64,000 nucleotides of DNA from Sphaerolaimus hirsutus (GCA_964036195.1 OZ038459.1:8553206-8617205), one strand, 5' to 3'; numbered from the stretch's first letter, positions 52,301-56,163 are shown. Numbers and translations: made by a program. Notes: generated from the sequence alone by a model not told the origin.

Positions 52301-52399
52301 GGTCAGGTGTTGAAGTTTAACCGATATGCAAATGATGTGCCCTTCCCTGAACACACCAACATGATAATGAGAACAGCAAAAGGACTTTCCCAGCTGTGA
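19125..52399 (+). CDS. Unrecognised 21-exon gene (~1,200 codons)
   Basis: Exons: 19125-19304, 32199-32315, 32587-32783, 36183-36378, 37601-37851, 37920-38007, 41935-42096, 42566-42649, 43534-43770, 45522-45671, 45939-46112, 47033-47213, 48304-48512, 49726-49977, 50154-50237, 50320-50377, 50470-50823 (interrupted), 50883-51196, 51255-51321, 51502-51733, 52161-52399. Phases match at every join except exon 8/9, where an in-frame TAA and an element intervene. I do not recognise the family. The N-terminal third shows repeated beta-rich stretches such as VLSVHSQYILVDSNRGRW and VASVIISPEHCILITDDNDG. The C-terminal half is Ser/Pro/Gln-rich with a basic RGRGRMSRENRKTRYSK segment, then a final ordered stretch (ARVEIVNWIAGQVLKFNRYA). 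Exons 10 and 18 look like paralogous copies. Coding is GC3-rich. Tudor- or RNA-associated function is a guess from texture only. Confidence 0.8.
19324..19573. mobile_element. Family M element in intron 1
   Basis: TA-flanked; left CCGTATTTCCTCAAAATA, right TTCGAGGAAATACGG. Confidence 0.85.
19590..19900. mobile_element. Family T foldback (AAGGGCGGAATTC-type)
   Basis: Ends resemble GCACGGCACACTCGAATTTT and TTTTGAGTGTCAGTGCGCC. The interior has repeated AAACGTTCGAACCGCCCTTG and GGCGGAATT motifs. Relatives are at 31440-31737 and 40592-40958. Confidence 0.65.
20055..20290. mobile_element. Family R, left part (AAGCGGCGTTTACACTGC end)
   Basis: Starts AAGCGGCGTTTACACTGC, with repeats of AACCGACAACG and CCTCGTTCAACAGAAA and the pair TGTGCCGACAA. 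The inverted end of a relative is at 31430-31450 (GCAGTGTAAACGCCGCTT). Confidence 0.5.
20345..21160. repeat. Tandem array N (GTGAATTACCTACC..CCTCGAATTATCCCCCC)
   Basis: About 20 units of 35-42 bp built from CGCGTGAATTACCTACC, GCCTCGAATTATC and a C-run of 5-13. Its text overlaps the TIR text of family M (CCTCGAATTACCCCCC). The array continues at 21470-21531, 21951-22088 and 22494-22650 between inserted elements. Confidence 0.88.
21160..21350. mobile_element. Family L copy, degraded ends
   Basis: Shares ATGAACCAAAAATTATA, ACATCACATTTAGTATG and a CATACTAAGTGTG inverted end with 28396-28586. Confidence 0.6.
21540..21942. mobile_element. Family O: hAT-like element with GATATTTGATATTC array
   Basis: Left end TAGGGTTCTAATGATAT, right end ATATATCATTTGTACCCTA. 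Perfect TSD CCCACATG (21532-21539, 21943-21950) inside array N. The interior is a palindromic AT-rich array of TTGATATTTGATATT. Confidence 0.9.
22097..22485. mobile_element. Family E: 389-bp near-perfect palindrome, 8-bp TSD
   Basis: TSD GAATTACT (22089-22096, 22486-22493). Arms of about 190 bp carry GATACGCACAT, CTGTTACGCACATTTGCCCG and two inverted TTTTTCACTTGACAC / CACTCATATCTGAAAATCAC modules each. Near-identity of the arms predicts a stable cruciform or hairpin. Confidence 0.93.
22735..22935. mobile_element. Family L copy
   Basis: Starts TGTATACTCAGCAGGCATCA and contains ATGAACCAAAAATTATA; the right end TGCATACTTTGTGGTTCACC is degraded. Confidence 0.65.
23435..23853. mobile_element. Family M element in intron 1
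   Basis: TA-flanked; left CCGTATTTTCTCAAAATACC, degraded right end ATTCAAAGTAATATATGG. Interior poly-G runs and the TTATTTCACCAG phrase. Confidence 0.75.
24188..24932. mobile_element. Foldback element with TTACACTTACACTT array
   Basis: Left end CAGAGTTGTGAAAGTG, right end ACAACTCTG. Subterminal arrays of TTTACACTTACACTT lie near both ends. The flanks agree only loosely, so the TSD is uncertain. An isolated similar end (CCAGAGTTGTCAAAAGTA) lies at about 61819, and a variant lies just upstream of exon 4 (36030-36130). Confidence 0.65.
25190..25564. mobile_element. Family I element
   Basis: Starts CAGGGGTCTCCTAGGGG, ends TCCTGGAGACCCCTG; perfect TSD GTGTAAAA (25182-25189, 25565-25572). Confidence 0.93.
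25573..26283. other. Intronic sequence, no feature recognised
   Basis: No repeat family or coding signal that I can support. Confidence 0.4.
26292..26879. mobile_element. Family B: hAT-like element with TTTTCCG array
   Basis: Starts TAGGGTGTCAAA, ends TTTTTGACACCATA. TSD GTTATTCC / GTCATTCC (7 of 8). The interior is a degenerate array of CCGTTTTCCG around a short core containing ACATGCATGCAGGTTTTC. Confidence 0.9.
27417..28392. mobile_element. Family K palindrome, right end truncated
   Basis: Left end AACACCTTCCCAGTCACG beside TA. Arms meet near 27950 (TGACATCATAATGACATCAT). Pairs include GTCCGGCACCCGCTGATT against AATCAGCGGGTGCCGGAC. The outermost right-arm segment is missing where the family-L element begins. 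Confidence 0.8.
28396..28586. mobile_element. Family L element
   Basis: TIRs TATACTCGGCGGAC and GTCCGCCGAGTATA. Interior has TCACACTTAGTATGG and ATGAACCAAAAATTAT. Confidence 0.8.
28601..29030. mobile_element. TA-flanked 430-bp palindromic element
   Basis: Left AAGCCGGAATTACAGCTCAG, right CTGAGCTGTAATTCCGGCTT, each beside TA (28599-28600, 29031-29032). Arms of about 200 bp include CGTTTGACGTGAAATGATGA and its complement. Confidence 0.88.
29225..29875. mobile_element. Family H: hAT-like element (uninterrupted copy)
   Basis: Starts TAGGGTTGGAAAAAAAACG, ends CATCGGCCAACCCTA; perfect TSD GACACACT (29217-29224, 29876-29883). Subterminal AAACGTTTTTTTTAAA-type palindromes. It provides the empty site that defines the family-B insertion at 33020. 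Confidence 0.93.
30285..30322. mobile_element. Family M right-end remnant
   Basis: Poly-G run then GGTATTTCGAGGAAATACGG. Confidence 0.55.
30393..30430. repeat. 38-bp hairpin
   Basis: TGTCGGTTTGGGTCTCGTT followed directly by AACGAGACCCGAACCGACA: 19-bp arms with one mismatch and no loop. It may be the centre of a larger degraded foldback element. Confidence 0.75.
30660..30977. mobile_element. Family M / F mixed remnant
   Basis: Family-M phrases (GGGGGGTTATTATTTTGACAG; right end ATAATTTGAGGTAATACAG) enclose family-F text (TTTACACTTTACAGGGTC). Confidence 0.5.
31058..31450. mobile_element. Family R element, right end preserved
   Basis: Repeats of TGCCGACAA and TGTCGTCA; right end GCAGTGTAAACGCCGCTT. 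Confidence 0.5.
31451..31737. mobile_element. Family T foldback copy
   Basis: TGTCCTAAAAATGCC and AAACGTTCGAACCGCC motifs; ends GAGTGTGCAGTGCGCCA. Confidence 0.5.
31775..31940. mobile_element. Family G-like remnant
   Basis: CCAGTGATGTAAGAGCG at the left, TGGCTCTTTTTACATCAC at the right, GGCGCT motifs between. Confidence 0.5.
32199..32315 (+). CDS. Exon 2 of the 21-exon gene
   Basis: 39 codons, phase 0/0, after the tract ATTTTTTAAAG. Encodes SAGELLVCTMAKNELGVEF and ends CKRSDL before gtaggt. A strong Kozak-like CACCATGG inside is an alternative start. Confidence 0.65.
32337..32508. mobile_element. Family M element in intron 2
   Basis: Left CCGTATTTCCTCGAAATACC; poly-G and TTATTTCGTAAG inside; degraded right end TTTTATACGG. 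Confidence 0.55.
32587..32783 (+). CDS. Exon 3 of the 21-exon gene
   Basis: Acceptor after TGTCTGCATCGCTTAG; 197 nt, phase 0 to 2, donor GATGT|gtgagt. Encodes AKNLLCFVAQMFGCGRVAS and a beta-rich continuation. Confidence 0.8.
33020..34971. mobile_element. Family B element with internal BEL/Pao fragment
   Basis: Starts TAGGGTGTCAAATTTCCG, ends TTTTTTTGACACACTA; perfect TSD CTGGCAAT (33012-33019, 34972-34979). Arrays of TTTCCGTTTTCCG at 33030-33300 and 34725-34960 enclose retroelement sequence and the family core (AACCTGCATGCAGGTTTT). Confidence 0.93.
33267..34547 (-). pseudogene. BEL/Pao retrotransposon pol fragment (reverse transcriptase)
   Basis: A minus-strand frame of about 330 residues (34547-33555) shows BEL/Pao RT features in order: YLPHQPVITPGKSTSCRIVY, then FNECLFRGPITTPLALGLL, then IADIEKAFLQKGL with the first catalytic Asp region, then FFWLKD. 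The YxDD-like box reads INNFIMSV, so the usual catalytic aspartates are missing. The frame stops once at 33555-33557 where the family normally has a conserved Trp (GMK then stop then N), and reopens to 33267 with the downstream SAYDPIGFTAPV motif typical of Pao. No LTR, gag, protease, RNase H or integrase is visible. It is broken and lies wholly between the arrays of a family-B element. Confidence 0.9.
35526..35605. mobile_element. Family M right remainder, split by family H
   Basis: GTTGAATTAACCCCCTC, CAAAATACCCCCC and TGCGGAAATGATAACCC continue the M element interrupted at 32862. Confidence 0.6.
35606..36182. other. Intron 3 remainder with a degraded foldback
   Basis: 36030-36130 holds AACGTAACGGTATTTCCGG and its inverted counterpart near GTGTATTTCGGGTAAACG; otherwise nothing recognised. 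Confidence 0.4.
36183..36378 (+). CDS. Exon 4 of the 21-exon gene
   Basis: 196 nt, phase 2 to 0, acceptor ACCCCATGCAG, donor CAG|gtaagt. Encodes MEYSAFLDGTSGELCAVRV and GGVVTVSMTDGHIVHLQ. Confidence 0.85.
36379..36659. mobile_element. Intron 4 start with family L-like text
   Basis: 36575-36655 contains TCGATAACGCGCGAGCAGG and AAAAGGAGTAGCCGAGTA, the complement of the tail of the 5231-5827 block. Confidence 0.45.
36660..37563. mobile_element. Diverged family H element interrupted by family I
   Basis: Right part matches family H (AAATTGCGCGCTTGCG, TTTTGCAAAATACCTAGTG) and ends AACTTCGGCCATCCCAA. Confidence 0.65.
36740..37244. mobile_element. Family I element nested in family H
   Basis: Starts CAGGGGTCTCCTAGATC, ends GGAGACCCCTG; perfect TSD GTGAGATC (36732-36739, 37245-37252). 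Confidence 0.93.
37601..37851 (+). CDS. Exon 5 of the 21-exon gene
   Basis: 251 nt, phase 0 to 2, acceptor TTTTCTACAG, donor GATCC|gtcagt. Encodes FGDVCLCVTRPNEEMQLVRP. Confidence 0.85.
37920..38007 (+). CDS. Exon 6 of the 21-exon gene
   Basis: 88 nt, phase 2 to 0, acceptor GTTTTTGTAG, donor CAA|gtacgt. Encodes VEIVVGNDSEVMHLAPLPLA. Confidence 0.85.
38407..38964. mobile_element. Family B element, reverse orientation
   Basis: Starts TAGGGTGTCAAC, ends GTTGACACCCTA; perfect TSD ACTATAAC (38399-38406, 38965-38972). Arrays of GGAAAACGGAAACGG. The mirror arm of family U (41017-41029) preserves the empty site. Confidence 0.95.
38985..39377. mobile_element. Family H remnant, reverse orientation
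   Basis: CTATCCCATGGCTCCACAGC and the end GTTTTTTTCCATCCCTA are complements of family-H interior and terminus. Confidence 0.65.
39380..39928. mobile_element. Family C element, reverse orientation, left end lost
   Basis: GGGTATCGGGTTCGGG arrays; right end GTTCCCAACCCTA. Its centre (TGTAGTGTATCTATCACAAG) is the complement of the interior of the 17242-19023 copy. Confidence 0.75.
39957..40374. mobile_element. Family A element
   Basis: Starts TAGGGTTTAAATGGGATCCC, ends ATCCCATTTGAACCCTC; perfect TSD ATTGGTTT (39949-39956, 40375-40382). Interior GATCCC arrays around about 190 bp of other sequence. Confidence 0.9.
40500..40590. mobile_element. Family O remnant
   Basis: AAGGTCGATATTCTATATT and TTGATATCCAATATTTGATA match the family-O right half. 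Confidence 0.5.
40592..40958. mobile_element. Family T foldback copy
   Basis: Left GGCGCACCACACACTCAAAA, right TTTTGAGTGTGCCGTGCG; inner GAACGTTTTTGAGTTCCGCC repeats. Flanks share ACATT on both sides (40586-40590 and after 40952), a possible short TSD. Confidence 0.65.
41680..41759. mobile_element. 80-bp mariner-like mini-palindrome
   Basis: TTAGGTTGTCAACTAAGTAA and its complement, about 34-bp arms with a short loop, each flanked by TA (41678-41679, 41760-41761). The (T)TAGGTTG.CAACTAAGT pattern resembles mariner termini. Confidence 0.85.
41935..42096 (+). CDS. Exon 7 of the 21-exon gene
   Basis: 54 codons, phase 0/0, acceptor CTAATATTTCAG. Encodes FPQYLQSYMFCLGPTSSYPA and ends CGRDL. Its donor GATCTT|gt lies inside the TSD of the family-I element that follows. 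Confidence 0.85.
42099..42410. mobile_element. Family I element at exon 7 splice donor
   Basis: Starts CAGGAGTAGAAAAAAGGGG, ends CTAGCCTAACCC and TG; perfect TSD GATCTTGT (42091-42098, 42411-42418). Interior CAGCTATCTATCTATCCCGG units. Confidence 0.9.
42566..42649 (+). CDS. Exon 8 of the 21-exon gene (ends in TAA)
   Basis: Acceptor CATTGTTTTCAG, phase 0. Encodes TPSQLGIFDEHVPQAVPPDQ and reaches TAA at 42647-42649. With the family-V insertion removed, the same frame continues after TAA as ACC TCA ATG GCC CAT GAT into exon 9. A GT at 42645 could be a weak donor but gives the wrong phase. Confidence 0.6.
   Translation, partial: TPSQLGIFDEHVPQAVPPDQPVVHTNG
42663..43532. mobile_element. Family V element splitting exon 8/9 sequence
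   Basis: TIRs TACACACAGTAGTTGACAAC and GTTGTCAACTGGTGTGTGTA; flanking GGCCC on both sides (42658-42662, 43533-43537) is a possible 5-bp TSD. Arms continue through GACACCAAATGTCAA. A family-P element is nested inside. Confidence 0.75.
42764..43334. mobile_element. Family P: hAT-like element, GC-rich interior
   Basis: Starts CAGGGACATAGCCAGG, ends CCTGGCTATGTCCTTG; perfect TSD TACACATA (42756-42763, 43335-43342). It contains a GTACGCACAAACGCC palindrome (42808-42985) and a family-G remnant (43020-43085). Confidence 0.92.
43534..43770 (+). CDS. Exon 9 of the 21-exon gene
   Basis: 79 codons open to donor GAG|gttagt, phase 0. Encodes HDYRSKFCAFWSN, then KNKKKIETKKGEKDPERRWF. The AG at its start is formed by the element terminus plus the flank; the true acceptor is uncertain. 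Confidence 0.65.
43787..43870. mobile_element. Family A left end, truncated
   Basis: TAGGGTTCAAACGGGATCAA begins 16 bp into intron 9, then a few GGGATTG units. A possible partner end CCCCATTTCAACCCTA is at 44237-44252, but the flanks do not match. Confidence 0.6.
43880..44660. repeat. Family X: ACATGTAGACCC inverted arrays with AAAGTGA stem-loops
   Basis: CAACATGTAGACCCGC and its complement recur in both orientations around CACTTTTTACTTTTC and AAAAGTGACGAGTGAAAAG hairpins. Smaller relatives are at 47230-47380 and 48035-48190. Confidence 0.65.
44787..45000. mobile_element. Family H left part
   Basis: TAGGGATGGAAAATGTG, AAAAAACGTG, AAAGCTCCCAGAAATGG and ATATAATGGCTGTGGAGCC match family H; the right end is missing. 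Confidence 0.55.
45090..45235. repeat. GATGAGCACC inverted repeat cluster
   Basis: GGGTGCTCATTTTTACCGGG and TGATGAGCACCGGGTGGG face each other; a similar cluster is at 49275-49345 and 49570-49590. Confidence 0.5.
45522..45671 (+). CDS. Exon 10 of the 21-exon gene
   Basis: 50 codons, phase 0/0, acceptor GCTTATTTTCAG, donor TCG|gtcagt. Encodes IVTTAKQINDVKSIESSYSD then YCTPNEGSVSP, resembling exon 18. Confidence 0.85.
45939..46112 (+). CDS. Exon 11 of the 21-exon gene
   Basis: 58 codons, phase 0/0, acceptor CATACTATAG, donor GTG|gtttgt. Starts PVMDVCDVGSNGQSAEPHLD; acidic and Ser-rich. Confidence 0.8.
46438..46964. mobile_element. Family I element, reverse orientation
   Basis: Starts CAGGGGTATCTTG, ends TTCGAGACCCCTG; perfect TSD AGTCCCCT (46430-46437, 46965-46972). 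Confidence 0.93.
47033..47213 (+). CDS. Exon 12 of the 21-exon gene
   Basis: 181 nt, phase 0 to 1, acceptor CCCCTCACAG, donor AGTG|gttggt. Encodes KIPESRYFSLASDLIKAEPH and ends TAPIQNLS. The join to exon 13 is in phase. Confidence 0.75.
47230..47380. repeat. Family X array
   Basis: CAACATGTAGATCC, CAACATGTAGACTTG and GCATACATGTCAAGC in opposite orientations, beginning 16 bp inside intron 12. Confidence 0.6.
48035..48190. mobile_element. Family X element
   Basis: CACTTGACATGTAAGTCCG at the left is mirrored by GCGGGTTTACATGTCAACG at the right; interior ACATGTCCAGCGGGTCTACA. Confidence 0.65.
48304..48512 (+). CDS. Exon 13 of the 21-exon gene
   Basis: 209 nt, phase 1 to 0, acceptor TTTATCCCACAG, donor GAG|gtttgt. 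Encodes YQTVPDDPSDVKSAAAAQSH and ends CDQSTSE. Confidence 0.85.
48560..49225. mobile_element. Family P hAT-like element
   Basis: Starts TAAGGACGTATCCATGGGG, ends ATCCTGGATACGTTTCTG; TSD GTTGGAGA / GTTGGGGA (7 of 8). Contains family-I-like AGCTATCTATCTATG text. The fragment at window position 1 is the same family. Confidence 0.85.
49365..49570. mobile_element. Family I remnant, reverse orientation
   Basis: GGTTGGATAGATAGCAAATC and GAGGGATAGATAGCTG match family I; the terminus is degraded. Confidence 0.55.
49726..49977 (+). CDS. Exon 14 of the 21-exon gene
   Basis: 84 codons, phase 0/0, acceptor TAACGTTTCAG, donor AGG|gtaata. Pro/Gln/Ser-rich, for example FALQQQPAHMVWMLQQPVF. Confidence 0.85.
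50154..50237 (+). CDS. Exon 15 of the 21-exon gene
   Basis: 28 codons, phase 0/0: MHGVPIVQLQYGTQQHFVPP and VASLQQPM, donor ATG|gtattg. Confidence 0.8.
50320..50377 (+). CDS. Exon 16 of the 21-exon gene
   Basis: 58 nt, phase 0 to 1: TFNTAGPGNFATPQLVYES, donor TCGG|gtgtga. Read on without splicing it meets TGA 24 bp later. Confidence 0.75.
50470..50823 (+). CDS. Exon 17 of the 21-exon gene, interrupted by a family F element
   Basis: Coding parts are 50470-50565 (GGPSAPAYFVPHGQLVHNQP and on to AACTG) and 50777-50823 (EENNGDTIAYETLPEP), joined in frame if the element plus one repeat copy is removed (143 nt, phase 1 to 0). Flanking exons fit only with this model. Unspliced, the insertion (211 bp net) shifts frame and meets TGA near its end. 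Confidence 0.75.
50566..50770. mobile_element. Family F element inside exon 17
   Basis: Flanked by CTGGTG (50560-50565, 50771-50776). Ends CCAATCCCATACCCTG and CAGGGTCTGGGACTCCCCC. Arms of CAAATGTCACGCAAAGTGTC type form a hairpin around 50655. Confidence 0.85.
50883..51196 (+). CDS. Exon 18 of the 21-exon gene
   Basis: 314 nt, phase 0 to 2, acceptor CGCTCTTTTCAG, donor TTCGAG|gtgcga. DITTASNQMNAEAAFTSSCS then SYGTPGEVVVKP parallels exon 10. An internal TTGTTTTAATTTCAG might be an alternative acceptor. Confidence 0.8.
51255..51321 (+). CDS. Exon 19 of the 21-exon gene
   Basis: 67 nt, phase 2 to 0: STESSSAPFDLPNPSQGIL then HNQ, donor AACCAG|gtgcca supplied by flank plus element. Confidence 0.85.
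51322..51501. mobile_element. Intron 19 = family F element (introner-like)
   Basis: The 180-bp intron is the element: after the donor, GTGCCACTCCCAGACCCTG; before the acceptor, AATCTGGGATAGTGCACCCAG. The arms carry inverted CAAAAGTCATG and ATGACTTTTGACACTTTGC. CCAGG flanks both sides, so donor G and acceptor AG come from the target sequence. Splicing joins HNQ to EITSKP in frame. Confidence 0.8.
51502..51733 (+). CDS. Exon 20 of the 21-exon gene
   Basis: 232 nt, phase 0 to 1, donor GCGG|gtttgt. Encodes EITSKPAFTLSEPKCHMETV and the basic RGRGRMSRENRKTRYSK. Confidence 0.85.
51796..52140. mobile_element. Family M element filling intron 20
   Basis: TA-flanked; left CCGTATATCCTCGAATAG, right TTATTCAAGGATATACGG. 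Interior TTATTTCGTCAGAAGTTTTG. It makes up most of the 427-bp intron. Confidence 0.88.
52161..52399 (+). CDS. Exon 21 of the 21-exon gene (stop codon)
   Basis: 239 nt from acceptor CTGTTTCCAG, phase 1, to TGA at 52397-52399. Encodes DFLQLTDGARVEIVNWIAGQ and ends RTAKGLSQL. Confidence 0.88.
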
Positions 52400-52400
52400 G

Positions 52401-52777
52401 CGGCTAGGGCCCATTCCGCATCAAAGCCCATTCCGCATGTAGATCCATTATAGACACATTATGCCTGCAGGGGTAAGAAAGGGGGGTGGGTAACACCCCA
52501 AACCGCCCAGCTATCTATCTATCCCTGGCGCAATTTTTTTTGGCTACATTGCCCTGAACACCCCCCACCCGCAAATTGCCTAGCTATCTGGAGCGCTTTT
52601 GAGCTATTTTACCCTAATTTTCGCTAAAATTCCCTAATTTTCAAACTTCTTATAGATTTTCACCTTTAAAATAAGTAGGTCATGTGTTTTATTACCTATT
52701 TTCAACATGCCAGGTATAATTAAATGTGTTCCGGGTCAACATGCGGGATGGGTTTACATGCGGAATAGTGCATTGCC
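52401..52777. mobile_element. hAT-like element directly after the stop codon
   Basis: Left CGGCTAGGGCCCATTCCGC, right GCGGAATAGTGCATTGCC. Perfect TSD GCTGTGAG (52393-52400, 52778-52785), which includes the TGA stop. Interior has CATTCCGCATGTAGATCC repeats and a family-I remnant. Confidence 0.85.
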
Positions 52778-52791
52778 GCTGTGAGCTGCTG

Positions 52792-53836
52792 AATTGAGGC
52801 GTTTGGTTCCGTAACTCGATAAACGCCAAAGTGAAAAAAATTGAGTTAAGTGCATATCTGATATATATATATATACCGTATATCCTTGAATAAGACCCCC
52901 CCTTGAATAATACCCCCCCTTGAATAACACCCCCCTGTTGGCCAGGTGAGGAAAAAATAACGCCCTCCCTTGAATAACTCCCCCCTCTTGAATAAGTCCC
53001 CCCTATGGGAAAAACGACAATGTGTATTTGAATGATTCAGACGCCGATGAACACGAATTTTAGGATGGAAACGTTATTTTTGTTCTTGTTGAACTGGTCA
53101 TTTTCTGCATTAGATGTGTTGACGGAATGCATACAAACAATGAATAAAGTGAAAGTTTTCCTGGAAGTTCTGAGGAACAAATAACTCCCCCCCTTGAATA
53201 GTACCCCCCCTTGAATAACTCCCCCCTCCAAAACCTCTGACGAAATAATAACGCCCCTGGGGTCTTATTCAAGGATATACGGTATATACTTTTTTCTTCA
53301 AAATAAAAAAAAATTACGTAAATATCTCATACCGTTCCCGAGATACAGAGACACCGATTTTTGAAAAAAAATGTAAATTTCCATCCGAAACTCGATATCT
53401 CCACCATAAAAATGGTGAATTTTCACTCGAAACTCGATAACTCCATAAATATCTATCATATTTTTCACTCGAAACTCGATATCTCCACTGAAAAAACTAA
53501 TCATCCGAAACTCGTTATAAATTTAAAGGGAAATGGCTCAAATGGGAAAAATTCCCATACAAAAATGAAGTTTGCATCCGAAACTCGTTATAAAATTTTG
53601 TTAGTTAAATTTGTTGCCATAATGACAGTAAAATGGACCTAACTCTAGCCATATTTGCCGGCCAGAGGATTGTAGATATGGAAAATGTAGAGAAATTCGT
53701 TGGCTTTTCAAAAAGTATTGGGCAAGGGTTGTCACTCAAAGCGTATCCGCTCAGGCCACTCTCAATGTTTCAAATGCAATTTTCACAAAACTGAAAAACA
53801 TGGAGTTATCGAGTTTCGGAAGCAAACTCCTCAATT
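52792..53836. mobile_element. TIR element with CCGAAACTCGATATCTCC array, stacked behind
   Basis: Left AATTGAGGCGTTTGGTTCCG, right CGGAAGCAAACTCCTCAATT, flanked by GCTG on both sides. A CCGAAACTCGATATCTCC array occupies 53330-53600. A family-M element is nested at 52876-53282. Confidence 0.75.
52876..53282. mobile_element. Family M element
   Basis: TA-flanked; left CCGTATATCCTTGAATAAG, right CTTATTCAAGGATATACGG. Interior repeats of CCTTGAATAACTCCCCCC. Confidence 0.88.
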
Positions 53837-54579
53837 GCTGTAGATAAAAGGGTTCCCAAACATGTTTAGACAAATACATTTTACGTGGCATTGCGAGGCA
53901 CTGTGATTGAATTTGCAGTTTTCGTCAGTTTAAGGTCATTAAAAAATTGGTGATGGCTTTTTCCTAACTTCATATAACACAAGCTTCTTTTATGGTTTCA
54001 CTTATCCGCTTAACAACGTGGGTAGGATATATCCGGTGATATTAAATATGTACAATGTTTTTGTGAACATTGCTTTGTACTCAATGAGAGCTGTCTAGAT
54101 GCGTCTATATTGCTTTCAGACTTCACATTAAATGTGAAAAAAATGTCATTTTCATTGTATTTTGGTTCGTTCGTAATCGTAACAACCTGGGGATTCATTA
54201 GGTATGTGACCTTTTAGTCATCATAAGTCTTGTATCTTTCCACTGTTTCCTTTCTTGGAACTTTACTATACTTCTTTTTTTATTAACTATTTATTGTATT
54301 TCTATAGATATTCAACCCTCTTCAGTGCCAAAATCACGCTACCTGCCAGTATTTTCAATGAATCTATAATTATTTAGTTTCAAGCTGATTGTCATCTTAA
54401 AAATGAAGTGAAGATTGAGTTTCTTAATCTAACTTTTACGCCAAGTTTTCTAAATCACAGGAAGCACTAAAAATTCAATAAAATAGTGTTTACTTGACCG
54501 TTTCCAAAATTGAAGCTGACCGGCGCTGCGATGATGCATGCGTTTTTTTAGATGCATTCACATTTCTCGAGTCGCGTTG
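53837..54579. other. Unassigned AT-rich sequence
   Basis: No repeat or gene recognised. Confidence 0.4.
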
Positions 54580-55074
54580 TTAGGTTGTTGGTAGTTACCT
54601 ACCTAATTATATCATTGCTGGATTGTTCACTAAATCTTGTGAATCATGCCGTATTCTAACAGTCTGTCTAAACGGTTTATTTTGACGCCTCACAAACGGT
54701 GGAGCGTCAAGGCTTTACTTTAGACATTTTTAAGGCGTTAATTTTCAATCTCCAATTGACAATCGAAGTTCGACCCTTCCGTTCCTCCCATCTGCCAGTT
54801 TGACATCGAACAGGCAGGAATTCACGCCTCTTTGTATCCATGTGACGCCTTCATCGGCAATGCCGAGTTTCTAATCGCTGCAATAATTATCGCGTTAGCG
54901 ATTTGAATCGGATTACTGAAAATACATTCGTTCCTGAGCGACAGGACTTTTGATTTAGAATTGGCAGCTACCGAAAAATGGAACATTTCGTTTCCGGATT
55001 CCATGAAATTTTAGGTGCATCTGTCGATTACTTTATTGCCATATGTGGAGACATTAAAATTGCACAGTAGTTAG

Positions 55075-55365
55075 TAGGGTTGGGAATTTCAAAAATTTCC
55101 GGTTCGGATATCGGTTCTCGGTTCCTCAAAATTTTCTGTCCCGTTTCTCAAGTTCGGTTCTGGGTATTCGTTCTTTCGGGTATCAAGTTTGGTTCCGTTC
55201 TTTCGGGTATTTACCTAGTTCGTTTCCGTTCTTTCGGGTATTAAGTTCAATTCCGGCTATAAGTGCCGGTTCTCGGTTCCGGTTCGAGTATGAAATTCGG
55301 TTCCGTTTCTTGATTCAAAATATTCTTCCAACCGTGGTTCGGTTCGGTTCGAGTTCCCAACCCTA
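55075..55365. mobile_element. Family C element in the dispersed repeat
   Basis: Starts TAGGGTTGGGAATTTC, ends GAGTTCCCAACCCTA; GGTTCCGGTTCGAG-like array. Termini are better preserved than in copy 1. Confidence 0.8.
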
Positions 55366-55912
55366 ATAGGTTGTGCGTGCACGAGAACTGGCGCACTTTG
55401 TTCCCACCCACCGCCAATGATACGCATGCACTTCGTGCATAATCGATGTGTTATTTCGGGTTTATTCAATATTTATAGTTTTCGACAAAGGTGCAGACTG
55501 GTATCTGTTTGGTTCCCACTCATACGGGACTCTCCGTTTTGTAACATCCGCAATAAATAAATAATTCTACGCAAAATTAACCGCCATCACACTTTTATTG
55601 CCGTCACGTCGGTTCTGGTGCCCATTTTTATGGTTTTTGTCACAAGGACACCTGTGCGGCACTGCGGGTTGAATTTTGTGAAACAAAAGTATCGGATGTG
55701 TAGATATTTCGACCTGGGAATATACTTCTGGGCCTGAATTCTGGCAATTCGACGGGTTTTTTTCAGGGTAAATTACCAATAAAAATTTGATGGTGTCGTG
55801 TGGAACAAAAAGTCGATCCCAAAACTTTGAATAATTATAGAATAAAGAAACTACAGTTCTTTTTCATATTGAATATCCACATCAGAAATTTTGATAACAT
55901 ATCTACCGTATT

Positions 55913-56163
55913 CCCATTGAATAATTCCCCCCTGAATTCCCCCTTAAGGCATTTATGGTCAATTTGCTATGCCTTATTTGTACAAAAATGACATGTTATT
56001 GTGTTAATAAAGCATACTTTGTGGAATGCGGTGATGGAAACATGCTTGAAAATTATGGCGAAATAATAATTACTCCGCTTGTATAATTTCTCCCTCGAAT
56101 AGTCCCCCTCAAAAAAGTCTGATGAAAAAATTCCCCATGGGAGATATTCGAGCAACTACTGTA
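55913..56163. mobile_element. Family M element at end of the dispersed repeat
   Basis: CCGTATTCCCATTGAATAAT at the left, GGGAGATATTCGAGC at the right; GAAAAAATTCCCCATGGG between. Confidence 0.6.

Noticed and set aside
54655..55070. Possible gene in the dispersed repeat (a frame starting MPYSNSLSKRF; another ending GDIKIAQ)
   Set aside because: Frames are short, interrupted, and not preserved between the two copies; no splice pattern fits.
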